Shown piece after piece: positions 57,901 to 64,000 of a stretch of DNA of 64,000 nucleotides (its first letter is position 1; each line of letters starts with the position of its first letter). The notes below the pieces were generated by a model. The model saw nothing but the letters and a program-made list of their open reading frames with translations, was not told the DNA's origin and did not search any database. The stretch lies in contig JADJEF010000020.1 of assembly GCA_016702335.1 (NCBI GenBank), positions 496,001 through 560,000 of the forward strand, in the 5' to 3' direction. The position numbers were made by a program, and so were the translations under genes. The stretch is from Rhodocyclaceae bacterium (lineage in GTDB: Bacteria > Pseudomonadota > Gammaproteobacteria > Burkholderiales > Rhodocyclaceae).

Positions 57901-58125
57901 TCGATCGCCGGCCTGGAGTATGACGCCGGGTGCTGGATAGTGCGGGGTGTAGCACAACGCGTTGGTACCGCTGAAAACGACACCAAGAGCTCGTTCTTCA
58001 TTCAGCTGGAACTCAAGGACTTTTCGCGCATTGGCTCGAATCCGCTCAATCTCCTGAAGCGCTCAGTCCCAGGCTACCGCGAGATCAATACCATCGACAC
58101 CGATCCAACCTTTGCTGTTCAGTAA
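54919..58125 (+). CDS. lptD: LPS-assembly protein LptD with a long N-terminal extension
   Basis: 1068 residues, against about 780 in E. coli. A signal peptide (LGVLAILSLFGGEALAQ) is followed by a Pro/Ala/Ser-rich segment (about 25-290) with three copies of LRVDPALLG. Then come the periplasmic OstA/LptA-like jellyroll (ADSIRGSNDTEVIAQGNVEL onward) and the 26-strand barrel to the C-terminus. Cysteines in FSTCQPNPS and DAGCWIV can serve as the inter-domain disulfide pair. LptD with LptE inserts LPS into the outer membrane. The start is set at ATG 54919, giving the signal peptide directly. It leads lptD-surA-pdxA-rsmA. Confidence 0.95.
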   Translation: MPPTRYRKLGVLAILSLFGGEALAQAVPALRVDPALLGLPPLPPKEAAAPAPPSSPSTSESGAAVVTPVVKDTASPVSTDAAPSPSATASKKTDPVHVPEQGSPPAGMAGAPLAEKKPAATATAAATPATPAKPMARTSLPPLPPRPRPRGTGGSGQATVATGTQIRLAESAEDRPTSKLPPLRVDPALLGRDYVAQQPVPQRSPTVTPPVTVAAAATRRCYPVPVAATVPTEHGKEGSGGKLPPLRVDPALLGGTSVPASRSAPETVMYCEDDPTQLVASQAPRRAVGVPLSKLPKNLPRIPLGNPDETSILADSIRGSNDTEVIAQGNVELTKNDALLETDYLVFRQAQDEVEAVGNVRLSRDTEEMVGSYMKLQVKDRVGFFDQPQYVIQRSVIGGTKKTKAPLPLSAFDLPEPKPRAPAAGRGEAARLHFEGEGKYRLEDSTFSTCQPNPSGSLDWYTQVADLKLDYTTGRGTGKHTTIFFKDVPILYTPYLDFALDNERKSGLLSPSIGTSTNNGFEYTQPIYWNIAPNMDATFSPRLMSKRGVQLRNEFRYLQPSYSGQVRFEYLAKDKLKEESRHAYSLTHQQIIGSGFSSNLQLNGVSDDDYFKDLDNSIAAISNNLVLSQGTLNYSAGWWSAALTAQDYQVLQDVENPVSAPYARMPQLTVNALRSDLPLGLQFNFAGEYVRFSGAADPYFDATSRLRLAERQEGTRRTLYPQLSLPLLTSYFYLTPKIGYHLTDYSLDTWTNELTGVKTRGSSIKRSAPIFSVDSGLTFERPSTLGGQAITQTLEPRLYYVHIPYRDQDQLPLFDTGLADFNFAQIFTENRFSGGDRLGDANQLTAMATSRWIEPETGAERIRASVGQRFYFADQRVNLPAGTTDTQRKSDLLAALSGQVLPRLFADGAIQYSQTEAKTLRYSAGVRYQPEIGKILSASYRFADRRFTIPNPISPTTSTEGLRQVDFSGQWPLGGGWYGVGRYNYSLQESRLIESIAGLEYDAGCWIVRGVAQRVGTAENDTKSSFFIQLELKDFSRIGSNPLNLLKRSVPGYREINTIDTDPTFAVQ
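55003..55680 (+). repeat. Three-copy LRVDPALLG motif in the LptD extension
   Basis: Encoded at 55003-55032, 55465-55491 and 55654-55680, each preceded by a Pro pair (two as KLPPLRVDPALLG). Codons differ between copies (CGT/CGG/CGC for Arg), so the repetition is kept at the protein level and is not a recent DNA duplication. Confidence 0.8.
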
Positions 58126-58134
58126 GGATTCCCC

Positions 58135-59466
58135 ATGACGAAACACCCCGGTTCCCGACTCTCCCTCGCGTTGCTGTCCGCTTTCATGCTGAGCGCGGGG
58201 ACAAGCACTGCGTGGGCGCAGGGGACGCGTGAGGACCCTGTCGAACTCAATCGCATCGTTGCCGTGGTCAACAGCGAGGCGATCACGAGCACGGAACTCA
58301 AGGTTCGGCTGGCCACTGTCGAGCGCCAGCTACGCGCGCAAAACGTACAACTGCCGCCGCCTCAGGTGCTGGAAAAGCAACTACTGGAACGTCTGATTGT
58401 CGACCGTATCCAGCTTCAACTGGCCAAGGAAACCGGGCTCAAGATTTCGGACATCGAACTAGACGGTGCCGTCCGCCGCATTGCGAGCAACAATCGCATG
58501 TCGATGGAAGACTTCCGTGCCGCGCTCAAGCAAGACGGCGTGGTGTGGGAGGCATTTCGCGAAGAGATCCGCGACGAAATGACGCTCTCACGACTGCGCG
58601 AACGCGATGTCGACAGCCGCATCCTGGTCACCGAAGGGGAAATAGACAACTATCTGGCCAATCCGACATCCGGCATTTCAATGAGCACCGAGGTGCGCGT
58701 CGCCCACATCATTATCCGCATTCCCGAGCAGGCCACTCCCGATCAGTTGATGCGAGTGGGGGTACGCGCCAGCGACGCACTGAGTCAATTGAAACGGGGC
58801 GAGCCCTTCGCCAAGGTGGCGGCGTCTTTTTCAGACGCGCCGGATGGCTTGTCTGGCGGTGACATGGGCACGCGCCCGATCAATCGCCTGCCCTCGATGT
58901 ATGCCGAAGCGGCGCTCAAACTCAAGCCCGGCGAACTCAGCGACGTTCTGCGCAGCCCGGCCGGCTTCCACATTATCAAGCTCGTCGAACAGGCAGGTGC
59001 GAGCGCTGCTCCGACCCAGGTGCTGAAGCAGACGCGCGCGCGCCATGTCCTGATCAAGGTCAGCGACACGGTGACGGTGGACGAAGCCCAACGGCGCATC
59101 AGGGAAATCAAGGAACGGCTCGATAACGGAGGTGACTTCGCTGCGCTGGCCAAGCAATATTCCGATGACCTTTCCGGTGCCAAGGGGGGCGATCTGGGTT
59201 GGCTGTACCAAGGCGATACAGTCCCCGAGTTCGAGCGCGTCATGGATGCACTGGACATCAACCAGGTCAGTGCCCCCGTACGCTCGCAGTTCGGCTTCCA
59301 CATCATTCAGGTGCAAGAGCGCCGCACCGAAGAAGCCAACGCCGAGCGCAAGCGCCAACAGGCACGGCAAGTGCTGCGCGAGCGCAAGTCGGACGAGACC
59401 TATCAGGAATGGATACGCCAGCAGCGCGACCGCGCTTATGTCGAGTATCGCAACGAGTCCCGCTGA
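58135..59466 (+). CDS. surA: Periplasmic chaperone and peptidyl-prolyl isomerase SurA
   Basis: 443 residues. The signal peptide ends AWA-QG (about residue 29). The chaperone N-domain has LNRIVAVVNSEAITSTEL and VLEKQLLERLIVDRIQLQLA. Two parvulin domains follow: one about 183-285 (VRVAHIIIRIP, GGDMGTRP) and one about 298-400 (RARHVLIKVSD, GGDLGWL). It helps fold outer-membrane proteins including LptD, encoded 9 bp upstream. The last 29 bp overlap the pdxA start. Confidence 0.97.
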   Translation: MTKHPGSRLSLALLSAFMLSAGTSTAWAQGTREDPVELNRIVAVVNSEAITSTELKVRLATVERQLRAQNVQLPPPQVLEKQLLERLIVDRIQLQLAKETGLKISDIELDGAVRRIASNNRMSMEDFRAALKQDGVVWEAFREEIRDEMTLSRLRERDVDSRILVTEGEIDNYLANPTSGISMSTEVRVAHIIIRIPEQATPDQLMRVGVRASDALSQLKRGEPFAKVAASFSDAPDGLSGGDMGTRPINRLPSMYAEAALKLKPGELSDVLRSPAGFHIIKLVEQAGASAAPTQVLKQTRARHVLIKVSDTVTVDEAQRRIREIKERLDNGGDFAALAKQYSDDLSGAKGGDLGWLYQGDTVPEFERVMDALDINQVSAPVRSQFGFHIIQVQERRTEEANAERKRQQARQVLRERKSDETYQEWIRQQRDRAYVEYRNESR

Positions 59467-60406
59467 CCCGGGACTGCCCCTGATCGCCATTACCTCGGGC
59501 GAACCGGCAGGCATCGGCCCCGACATTTGCCTGCAACTGGCCACCCGTAATTGGCCGGCACGATTGGTGATTATCGGTGACCGCGCGCTTCTCGCGGAGC
59601 GCGCCAAGGGGCTCGGGTATGACGTCTCTGCACTAACCATCCAGCACGTTCCGCTGCGAGCACCGGTTGTCGCCGGCCAATGCAACCCCGCCAATGCCCC
59701 CTACGTTCTGGCAACGCTGGACGCGGCCATTCACGGCTGTCAGCGCGGTAAATTCACCGCCATGGTGACCGCCCCCGTGCACAAGGGCGTGATCAACGAC
59801 GCCGGCATTCCCTTCAGTGGTCACACCGAATATCTCGCGGAGCATACCAATACCGCACGTGTGGTGATGATGTTGGCCGGTGCCGGCCTGCGTGTGGCAC
59901 TCGCCACCACCCATCTGCCCTTAAAGGATGTCTCGTCCGCCATCACACGCGAAGAATTGACCACCACCCTGCACATTGTTCATACCGATCTGCAGAAAAA
60001 ATTCGGCATTGCCCACCCGCGCATCCTGGTCGCCGGGCTGAATCCTCATGCTGGCGAAGGCGGTCACATGGGGCGCGAGGAAGTCGAGGTCATTGCCCCC
60101 GTGCTTGAGCAGTTGCGCGCCGAGGGCATGAACCTCGTTGGCCCCTTGCCAGCGGATACCCTGTTCACCAAAAATGTGCTCGCCGGGTCTGATGCCCAGG
60201 TGGCGATGTACCACGATCAGGGTTTGGCCGTACTCAAGTACGCAGCCTTTGACGAAGGCATCAACGTCACGCTGGGGCTGCCCATTATCCGCACCTCGGT
60301 CGACCACGGCACGGCACTCGATCTCGCCGGCAGCGGGCGGGCCTCGCCGACCAGCCTGTTTGCTGCGGTGGAGGCCGCCATCGACATGGTGCGAAGACAG
60401 GCATGA
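59438..60406 (+). CDS. pdxA: 4-hydroxythreonine-4-phosphate dehydrogenase
   Basis: 322-residue NAD-dependent enzyme of pyridoxal phosphate synthesis. Motifs: LIAITSGEPAGIGPDI, MVTAPVHKGVINDAG, SGHTEYLAEHT with the metal-binding His, LNPHAGEGGHMG and AMYHDQGLAVLKY. The start is taken at ATG 59438, overlapping surA by 29 bp; no other ATG/GTG start is visible before the conserved LIAITSGEP. ATGA-coupled to rsmA. Confidence 0.95.
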   Translation: MSSIATSPADPGLPLIAITSGEPAGIGPDICLQLATRNWPARLVIIGDRALLAERAKGLGYDVSALTIQHVPLRAPVVAGQCNPANAPYVLATLDAAIHGCQRGKFTAMVTAPVHKGVINDAGIPFSGHTEYLAEHTNTARVVMMLAGAGLRVALATTHLPLKDVSSAITREELTTTLHIVHTDLQKKFGIAHPRILVAGLNPHAGEGGHMGREEVEVIAPVLEQLRAEGMNLVGPLPADTLFTKNVLAGSDAQVAMYHDQGLAVLKYAAFDEGINVTLGLPIIRTSVDHGTALDLAGSGRASPTSLFAAVEAAIDMVRRQA

Positions 60407-61227
60407 AGTCCGTGGACGGCCACACCGCGCGCAAACGCTTCGGACAAAACTTTCTCGTCTCACCGGGCGTGATCAAAAAGATCATCGACGCCGTGGCCGC
60501 GCGCCCGGACGATACCGTGGTCGAGATTGGCCCCGGACTCGGGGCGCTGACCGACCCGCTGCTGGAGCGCCTGCCCCACCTGCATGTGGTCGAAATCGAC
60601 CGCGACCTGATCGCCCGCCTGCACCAGCGGCACGCTCCCGAGCACCTGACGATACACGCAGGCGATGCGCTGGCCTTTGACTTCGGTAGCCTGAAGGGCG
60701 CGGGACGCCTCAAGATCGTCGGCAATCTGCCCTACAACATCTCCAGCCCGCTGCTCTTTCATCTGGCGGCGTATGCCGACAAAGTGTGCGACATGCACTT
60801 CATGCTGCAAAAGGAAGTGGTGGATCGCATGGTTGCCTGCGCTGGCGAAAGCGACTACGGGCGGCTGTCGGTCATGCTGCAATACCGCTTTCACATGGAA
60901 CGACTGTTCATTGTGCCGCCGGGCTCGTTCAACCCGCCGCCCAAGGTTGATTCGGCAGTGGTGCGCCTGATTCCCATCGACATTCCGCAAGTCGGCGCTG
61001 GTGATACGGCGATTAAGGCAATTCCGGAGGGCATGGCGACTGACTACGCGCTCTTCGCCAAGCTCGTCGCCCGCGCTTTTTCGCAACGACGCAAGATGTT
61101 GCGCAATACCCTGCGTGAACTGTGCAGCGAAGACCAGTTGCTGGCCGCCGGCATCGCACCCACCTCACGCGCAGAAGACGTTCCGGTCGCCGCCTACGTC
61201 CGACTGGCCAACGCGTTGGCTGTGTGA
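60403..61227 (+). CDS. rsmA: 16S rRNA dimethyladenosine transferase RsmA (KsgA)
   Basis: 274 residues. It dimethylates two adjacent adenosines near the 16S 3' end. SAM-binding motif VVEIGPGLGALTDPLL, catalytic NLPYNISSPLLFH, then FNPPPKVDSAVV. Residues 196-204 (QVGAGDTAI) are a dispersed element, inserted between VRLIP and the C-terminal helix AFSQRRKMLRNTL. That loop is about 10 residues longer than in E. coli, so this is the clearest case of a length-increasing insertion. Overlaps pdxA and the next gene by 4 bp each. Confidence 0.96.
   Translation: MKSVDGHTARKRFGQNFLVSPGVIKKIIDAVAARPDDTVVEIGPGLGALTDPLLERLPHLHVVEIDRDLIARLHQRHAPEHLTIHAGDALAFDFGSLKGAGRLKIVGNLPYNISSPLLFHLAAYADKVCDMHFMLQKEVVDRMVACAGESDYGRLSVMLQYRFHMERLFIVPPGSFNPPPKVDSAVVRLIPIDIPQVGAGDTAIKAIPEGMATDYALFAKLVARAFSQRRKMLRNTLRELCSEDQLLAAGIAPTSRAEDVPVAAYVRLANALAV
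60988..61014 (+). repeat. 27-bp dispersed element inside rsmA
   Basis: Perfect arms, core TGAT, preceded by ATTCCG. Read as QVGAGDTAI at residues 196-204 in a loop longer than usual. Confidence 0.85.
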
Positions 61228-62441
61228 GCACGGTGAAGCCGGTCGTCATTATTGGCGCCGGCCCCGCCGGCCTGATGGCGGCCGACATCATCAGTGCCGC
61301 CGGCTACCCAGTTGAGCTCTTTGACGCCATGCCTTCCCCCGCGCGCAAGCTGCTGCGGGCCGGCGTGGGTGGCCTGAACCTGACGCACAACGAAGCCGCC
61401 GAGCGCTTTATCACGCGCTATGACGAGGCACAGCCCATCGTCGCTGGCTGGCTGGCCGAGTTTGGTCAGGAGAGCGTGCGCGCATTTGCCCGCGACCTGG
61501 GCATCGAGACCTTTGTCGGCAGTTCCGGCCGCGTGTTCCCTGTGCAGATGAAGGCCGCGCCGCTCCTGCGCGCGTGGCTTCGACGCTTGAATGAACGTCA
61601 GGTACAACTGCACGTCCGTCACCGCTGGACTGGCTGGGGACCGGAGGGCGAACTTGTCTTTTCAACGCCCCAGGGCAGGCGCGACGTCGCGCGTCGGGAT
61701 GCGGCCGCTACGCTTCTGGCACTCGGCGGTGCCAGTTGGCCGCGCTTGGGTTCGGATGGCAGTTGGGCTGCATGGCTGCGTGATCGCGGCGTCGCGCTAA
61801 GCCCGTTCCGACCAGCCAATGGTGGCTTCAGCACACACTGGTCGACACACATGCTGGCACATGCCGGCAGCCCGCTGAAGGGCATTGCGCTGACCCACGA
61901 GGGTGCCAGCAAACGCGGGGAGTTCATGATTACCCGCTACGGGGTCGAGGGTGGCGCCATCTATGCGCTGAGCCGATCCCTGCGGGAGCGCATTGAAATG
62001 GATGGCAATGCGCAGTTGCAGATCGACCTATGCCCGGATCGCACCGAGGCCGCGTTGGGCGCGCTCCTGTCACGCCCCCGCGGTCGCGACAGCCTGGCCA
62101 ATCACCTGCGTCGCCAGATAGGTCTGTCGGGAGCGAAGGCGACCCTGCTGCGCGAATTGAGCACGGCCGAGCAGCGGGCGGAGACACTACATCTTGCCGC
62201 CGCCATCAAGTCCCTGCCCCTGACTTTGACCGGCACCCGCCCGCTGGCCGAAGCCATCAGCAGTGCCGGTGGCGTCGCCCTCGACGAGGTGGATAAGCGA
62301 CTGATGCTGCGCAAATTGCCCGGCGTGTTCTGCGCGGGAGAAATGCTCGACTGGGAAGCACCGACCGGCGGGTATCTGCTCACTGCGGTGATGGCCAGCG
62401 GCTACATGGCCGGCCACGGCATGGTGGACTATCTGCGCTGA
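61224..62441 (+). CDS. NAD(P)/FAD-dependent oxidoreductase (BaiN/TIGR03862-like)
   Basis: 405 residues starting with GTG that overlaps the rsmA stop (GTGA). N-terminal FAD motif VVIIGAGPAGLMAADII, then AGVGGLNLTHNEA, FVGSSGRVFPVQMKAAPLL, ALGGASWPRLGSDGS, and the C-terminal VFCAGEMLDWEAPTGGYLL (GEMLDWEAPTGGY). The family is widespread and flavin-dependent; the substrate is not established. The longer open frame upstream lies inside rsmA and is rejected. Confidence 0.85.
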   Translation: MSTVKPVVIIGAGPAGLMAADIISAAGYPVELFDAMPSPARKLLRAGVGGLNLTHNEAAERFITRYDEAQPIVAGWLAEFGQESVRAFARDLGIETFVGSSGRVFPVQMKAAPLLRAWLRRLNERQVQLHVRHRWTGWGPEGELVFSTPQGRRDVARRDAAATLLALGGASWPRLGSDGSWAAWLRDRGVALSPFRPANGGFSTHWSTHMLAHAGSPLKGIALTHEGASKRGEFMITRYGVEGGAIYALSRSLRERIEMDGNAQLQIDLCPDRTEAALGALLSRPRGRDSLANHLRRQIGLSGAKATLLRELSTAEQRAETLHLAAAIKSLPLTLTGTRPLAEAISSAGGVALDEVDKRLMLRKLPGVFCAGEMLDWEAPTGGYLLTAVMASGYMAGHGMVDYLR

Positions 62442-62448
62442 GTCCCGG

Positions 62449-63213
62449 TCACTGGATTTCCGCCAATACCGGCGCGTGATCGGATGGCCGCTCCAGCTTG
62501 CGCGGTGCCTTGTCGATCACGCACGCGCGACAGACGTCGGCCAGCGGTGCCGAGAGCAGAATGTGGTCAATGCGCAAGCCCTTGTTGCGCCGGAAGCCCA
62601 TTTCCCGGTAGTCCCACCAGGAATAGCTTTTCTCGACCTGATCGAACTGACGAAAGGCATCCGACAAGCCCAGCGCAAGCAGACCGGAAAACGCCGCACG
62701 CTCGGCCTCGCTGCACAGTATCTGGTCTTTCCAGGCGACCGGGTCGTGTACGTCCCGGTCGTCGGGTGCGATATTGAAGTCGCCGAGCAAGGCCAGTTTC
62801 GGGTAGCGCGTCATTTCCTCGCGCAACCAATCGGTCAGCGCCGCGAACCAGCGCAACTTGTATTCATACTTGTCGCTCCCCACGGCCTGACCATTGGGCA
62901 TGTAGCCGCACACCAGGCGGGTATCTCCCAGCGTCACGGCAATCACCCGTTTCTGTTCATCGGCAAAGCCGGGGATGTCACGACTGACCTCGGCGGGCTC
63001 GCCGCGCGTCAACCAGGCCACGCCGTTGTAGGTTTTCTGGCCGTTGTGTACCGCGCAATAGCCGGCGGCGAGCAACTCCGCGAACGGAAAGCCGGCGTCT
63101 TCGGTTTTGGTTTCTTGCAGACACAGTGCGTCTGGCTGATGCGCGGACAGCCAGTCGAGCACATGCGGCAGGCGCACCTTGAGGGAGTTCACATTCCAGG
63201 TCGCTATTTTCAT
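62449..63213 (-). CDS. xth: Exodeoxyribonuclease III
   Basis: 254-residue apurinic/apyrimidinic endonuclease and 3'-5' exonuclease. Motifs: KIATWNVNSLKVRLPHVLDW, CLQETKTEDA with the metal-binding Glu, LLGDFNIAP with catalytic Asp/Asn, GLRIDHILLS, and the catalytic His in RPSDHAPV. The ATG at 63213 gives the family N-terminus. Divergent from the PilZ gene and convergent with the flavoprotein gene. Confidence 0.96.
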   Translation of the reverse strand: MKIATWNVNSLKVRLPHVLDWLSAHQPDALCLQETKTEDAGFPFAELLAAGYCAVHNGQKTYNGVAWLTRGEPAEVSRDIPGFADEQKRVIAVTLGDTRLVCGYMPNGQAVGSDKYEYKLRWFAALTDWLREEMTRYPKLALLGDFNIAPDDRDVHDPVAWKDQILCSEAERAAFSGLLALGLSDAFRQFDQVEKSYSWWDYREMGFRRNKGLRIDHILLSAPLADVCRACVIDKAPRKLERPSDHAPVLAEIQ

Positions 63214-63275
63214 GCGCTGATTATCACCCACGGCCCGTGCCTATAATCAAGCACACTCACGGCAAGGAACAGGTC

Positions 63276-63641
63276 ATGACCTCCCCTCAAGAACGTCGCC
63301 ATTTCTGGCGCGCGGTATTCCACTCGTCAGTGCGCCTGACGACGCATGCCGGGCTCAGTTACGCGCAACTGGAAGACATTTCCCTGCGCGGTGCCTTGGT
63401 CGAAGTGGGCGAAGGCTGGGAGGGCGACAAAGACGATGACTGCCTGCTCCAATTTGATCTGGGCGCAGACACCTCGATCTCGATGTGGGCGACCATAAGC
63501 CACATTGACGGCCGCCATCTTGGTCTGCGCTGTACCAGCATCGATCTGGACAGCATTACGCATTTGCGCCGCCTCGTCGAGCTCAATGCCGGTGACCCGG
63601 CGATTCTTGAACGCGAACTGACGGCTCTGCTTACGGAGTAG
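63276..63641 (+). CDS. PilZ domain protein
   Basis: 121 residues. The c-di-GMP motif RxxxR appears as RRHFWR near the N-terminus, followed by DISLRGALVE (D/NxSxxG). It is a stand-alone PilZ domain and likely c-di-GMP binding. AAGGA precedes the ATG at 63276, which is chosen over the upstream GTG at 63237. No partner is adjacent. Confidence 0.85.
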   Translation: MTSPQERRHFWRAVFHSSVRLTTHAGLSYAQLEDISLRGALVEVGEGWEGDKDDDCLLQFDLGADTSISMWATISHIDGRHLGLRCTSIDLDSITHLRRLVELNAGDPAILERELTALLTE

Positions 63642-63675
63642 GCAGCACAAAGCGCTGGCAGGAGTTACGCGGGCC

Positions 63676-64000
63676 TCACGCCGCGACCGCCATGCCACTA
63701 TGGCGAAGCAACGCGTCCGGTGTCGGCTCCCGGCCACGGAACGCCTTGAAGGATTCCAGCGCCGGGCGCGATCCGCCCACCGAGAGAATTTCCTTCCAGA
63801 AGCGCTCACCCACAGTACGATCGAGCGTGCTCTGCGCTCCGCGTGCGGCGGTGGCCTCTTCAAACGCCCCATACGCATCGGCCGAGAGTACTTCCGCCCA
63901 CTTGTAGCTGTAATATCCCGCCGCATAGCCGCCGGCAAAGATATGCGAGAAGCTGTTGGGAAAGCGGTTCCAGTCGGGCGGAGTCAGTACCGCAACGTCG
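63676..64000 (-). CDS. prlC: Oligopeptidase A, C-terminal part (cut by window)
   Basis: About 108 residues at the C-terminus of an M3 metallopeptidase, running off the window edge. Readable family motifs: RFPNSFSHIFAGGYAAGYYS and YKWAEVLSADAYGAFEEA, ending MAVAA. The zinc site HEFGH would lie outside the window. Strong similarity in kind to E. coli PrlC, which degrades signal peptides and short peptides. Confidence 0.9.
   Translation of the reverse strand, partial: DVAVLTPPDWNRFPNSFSHIFAGGYAAGYYSYKWAEVLSADAYGAFEEATAARGAQSTLDRTVGERFWKEILSVGGSRPALESFKAFRGREPTPDALLRHSGMAVAA

Noticed and set aside
63327..63938. 203-codon minus-strand frame over the PilZ gene
   Set aside because: Antisense to PilZ and out of frame with the oligopeptidase A sequence at 63676-64000, which has clear family motifs.

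Overview
The window is 64 kb of a GC-rich betaproteobacterial chromosome. The evidence is an rRNA operon with a betaproteobacterial-type 16S and an Ile-GAT/Ala-TGC spacer, an E. coli-type LexA, a glycine-riboswitch-controlled gcvTHP operon, and conserved blocks such as rplM-rpsI-argC-bactofilin-erpA-tyrS, dusB-fis-purH-purD-purK and lptD-surA-pdxA-rsmA. I cannot place it below class from the sequence alone; Rhodocyclales/Nitrosomonadales-like is a guess. Nearly everything is core genome. The most accessory-looking stretch is a RhuM-family gene with a broken neighbour beside a tRNA-Ala(CGC) gene (42.4-43.9 kb).

Layout. 0-2 kb: end of a J-domain-like gene and lexA. 2.1-7.2 kb: tandem glycine riboswitch, gcvT-gcvH-gcvP and a GcvR-like ACT protein. 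7.2-10.6 kb: GST, the tRNA hydroxylase TrhP (YegQ) and a PuuA-like glutamine synthetase. 10.7-16.2 kb: rRNA operon on the minus strand, from promoter to terminator. 16.2-21.1 kb: tyrS, erpA, bactofilin, a coiled-coil membrane protein, argC, rpsI and rplM, all minus. 21.5-29.5 kb: a large alpha-2-macroglobulin coupled to pbpC. 29.7-32.5 kb: SPFH protein, zinc-ribbon membrane protein and a small membrane protein. 32.6-39.6 kb: chemoreceptor, serine hydrolase, diguanylate cyclase, CreBC two-component system and an SRPBCC protein. 39.6-45.2 kb: ppc, the RhuM islet, tRNA-Ala, a small hypothetical and a Sua5-type tsaC. 45.2-50.5 kb: purine biosynthesis with dusB-fis. 50.6-54.8 kb: UbiH-like hydroxylase, pepP, murU and amgK. 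54.9-62.4 kb: lptD-surA-pdxA-rsmA and a flavoprotein. 62.4-64 kb: xth, a PilZ protein and the C-terminal part of oligopeptidase A.

The most unusual signal is a short dispersed DNA element found 13 times. It is about 27 bp long: a conserved 14-nt left arm (CAAGTCGGCGCTGG), a variable 4-nt core (YRRN) and a conserved 9-nt right arm (ACGGCGATT). Five copies are intergenic and eight lie inside coding sequences (gcvT, gcvP, gcvR-like, alpha-2-macroglobulin, purK, ubiH-like, murU, rsmA). The coding copies keep the frame open and are read in two different frames, as QVGAGxTAI or as KSALxxRRL, always in the sense direction of the host gene. Because the same nucleotides are kept in two frames and in non-coding DNA, conservation appears to be at the DNA level. 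It resembles in concept the protein-coding palindromic elements of Rickettsia but is a different sequence. I do not recognise it as a described family.
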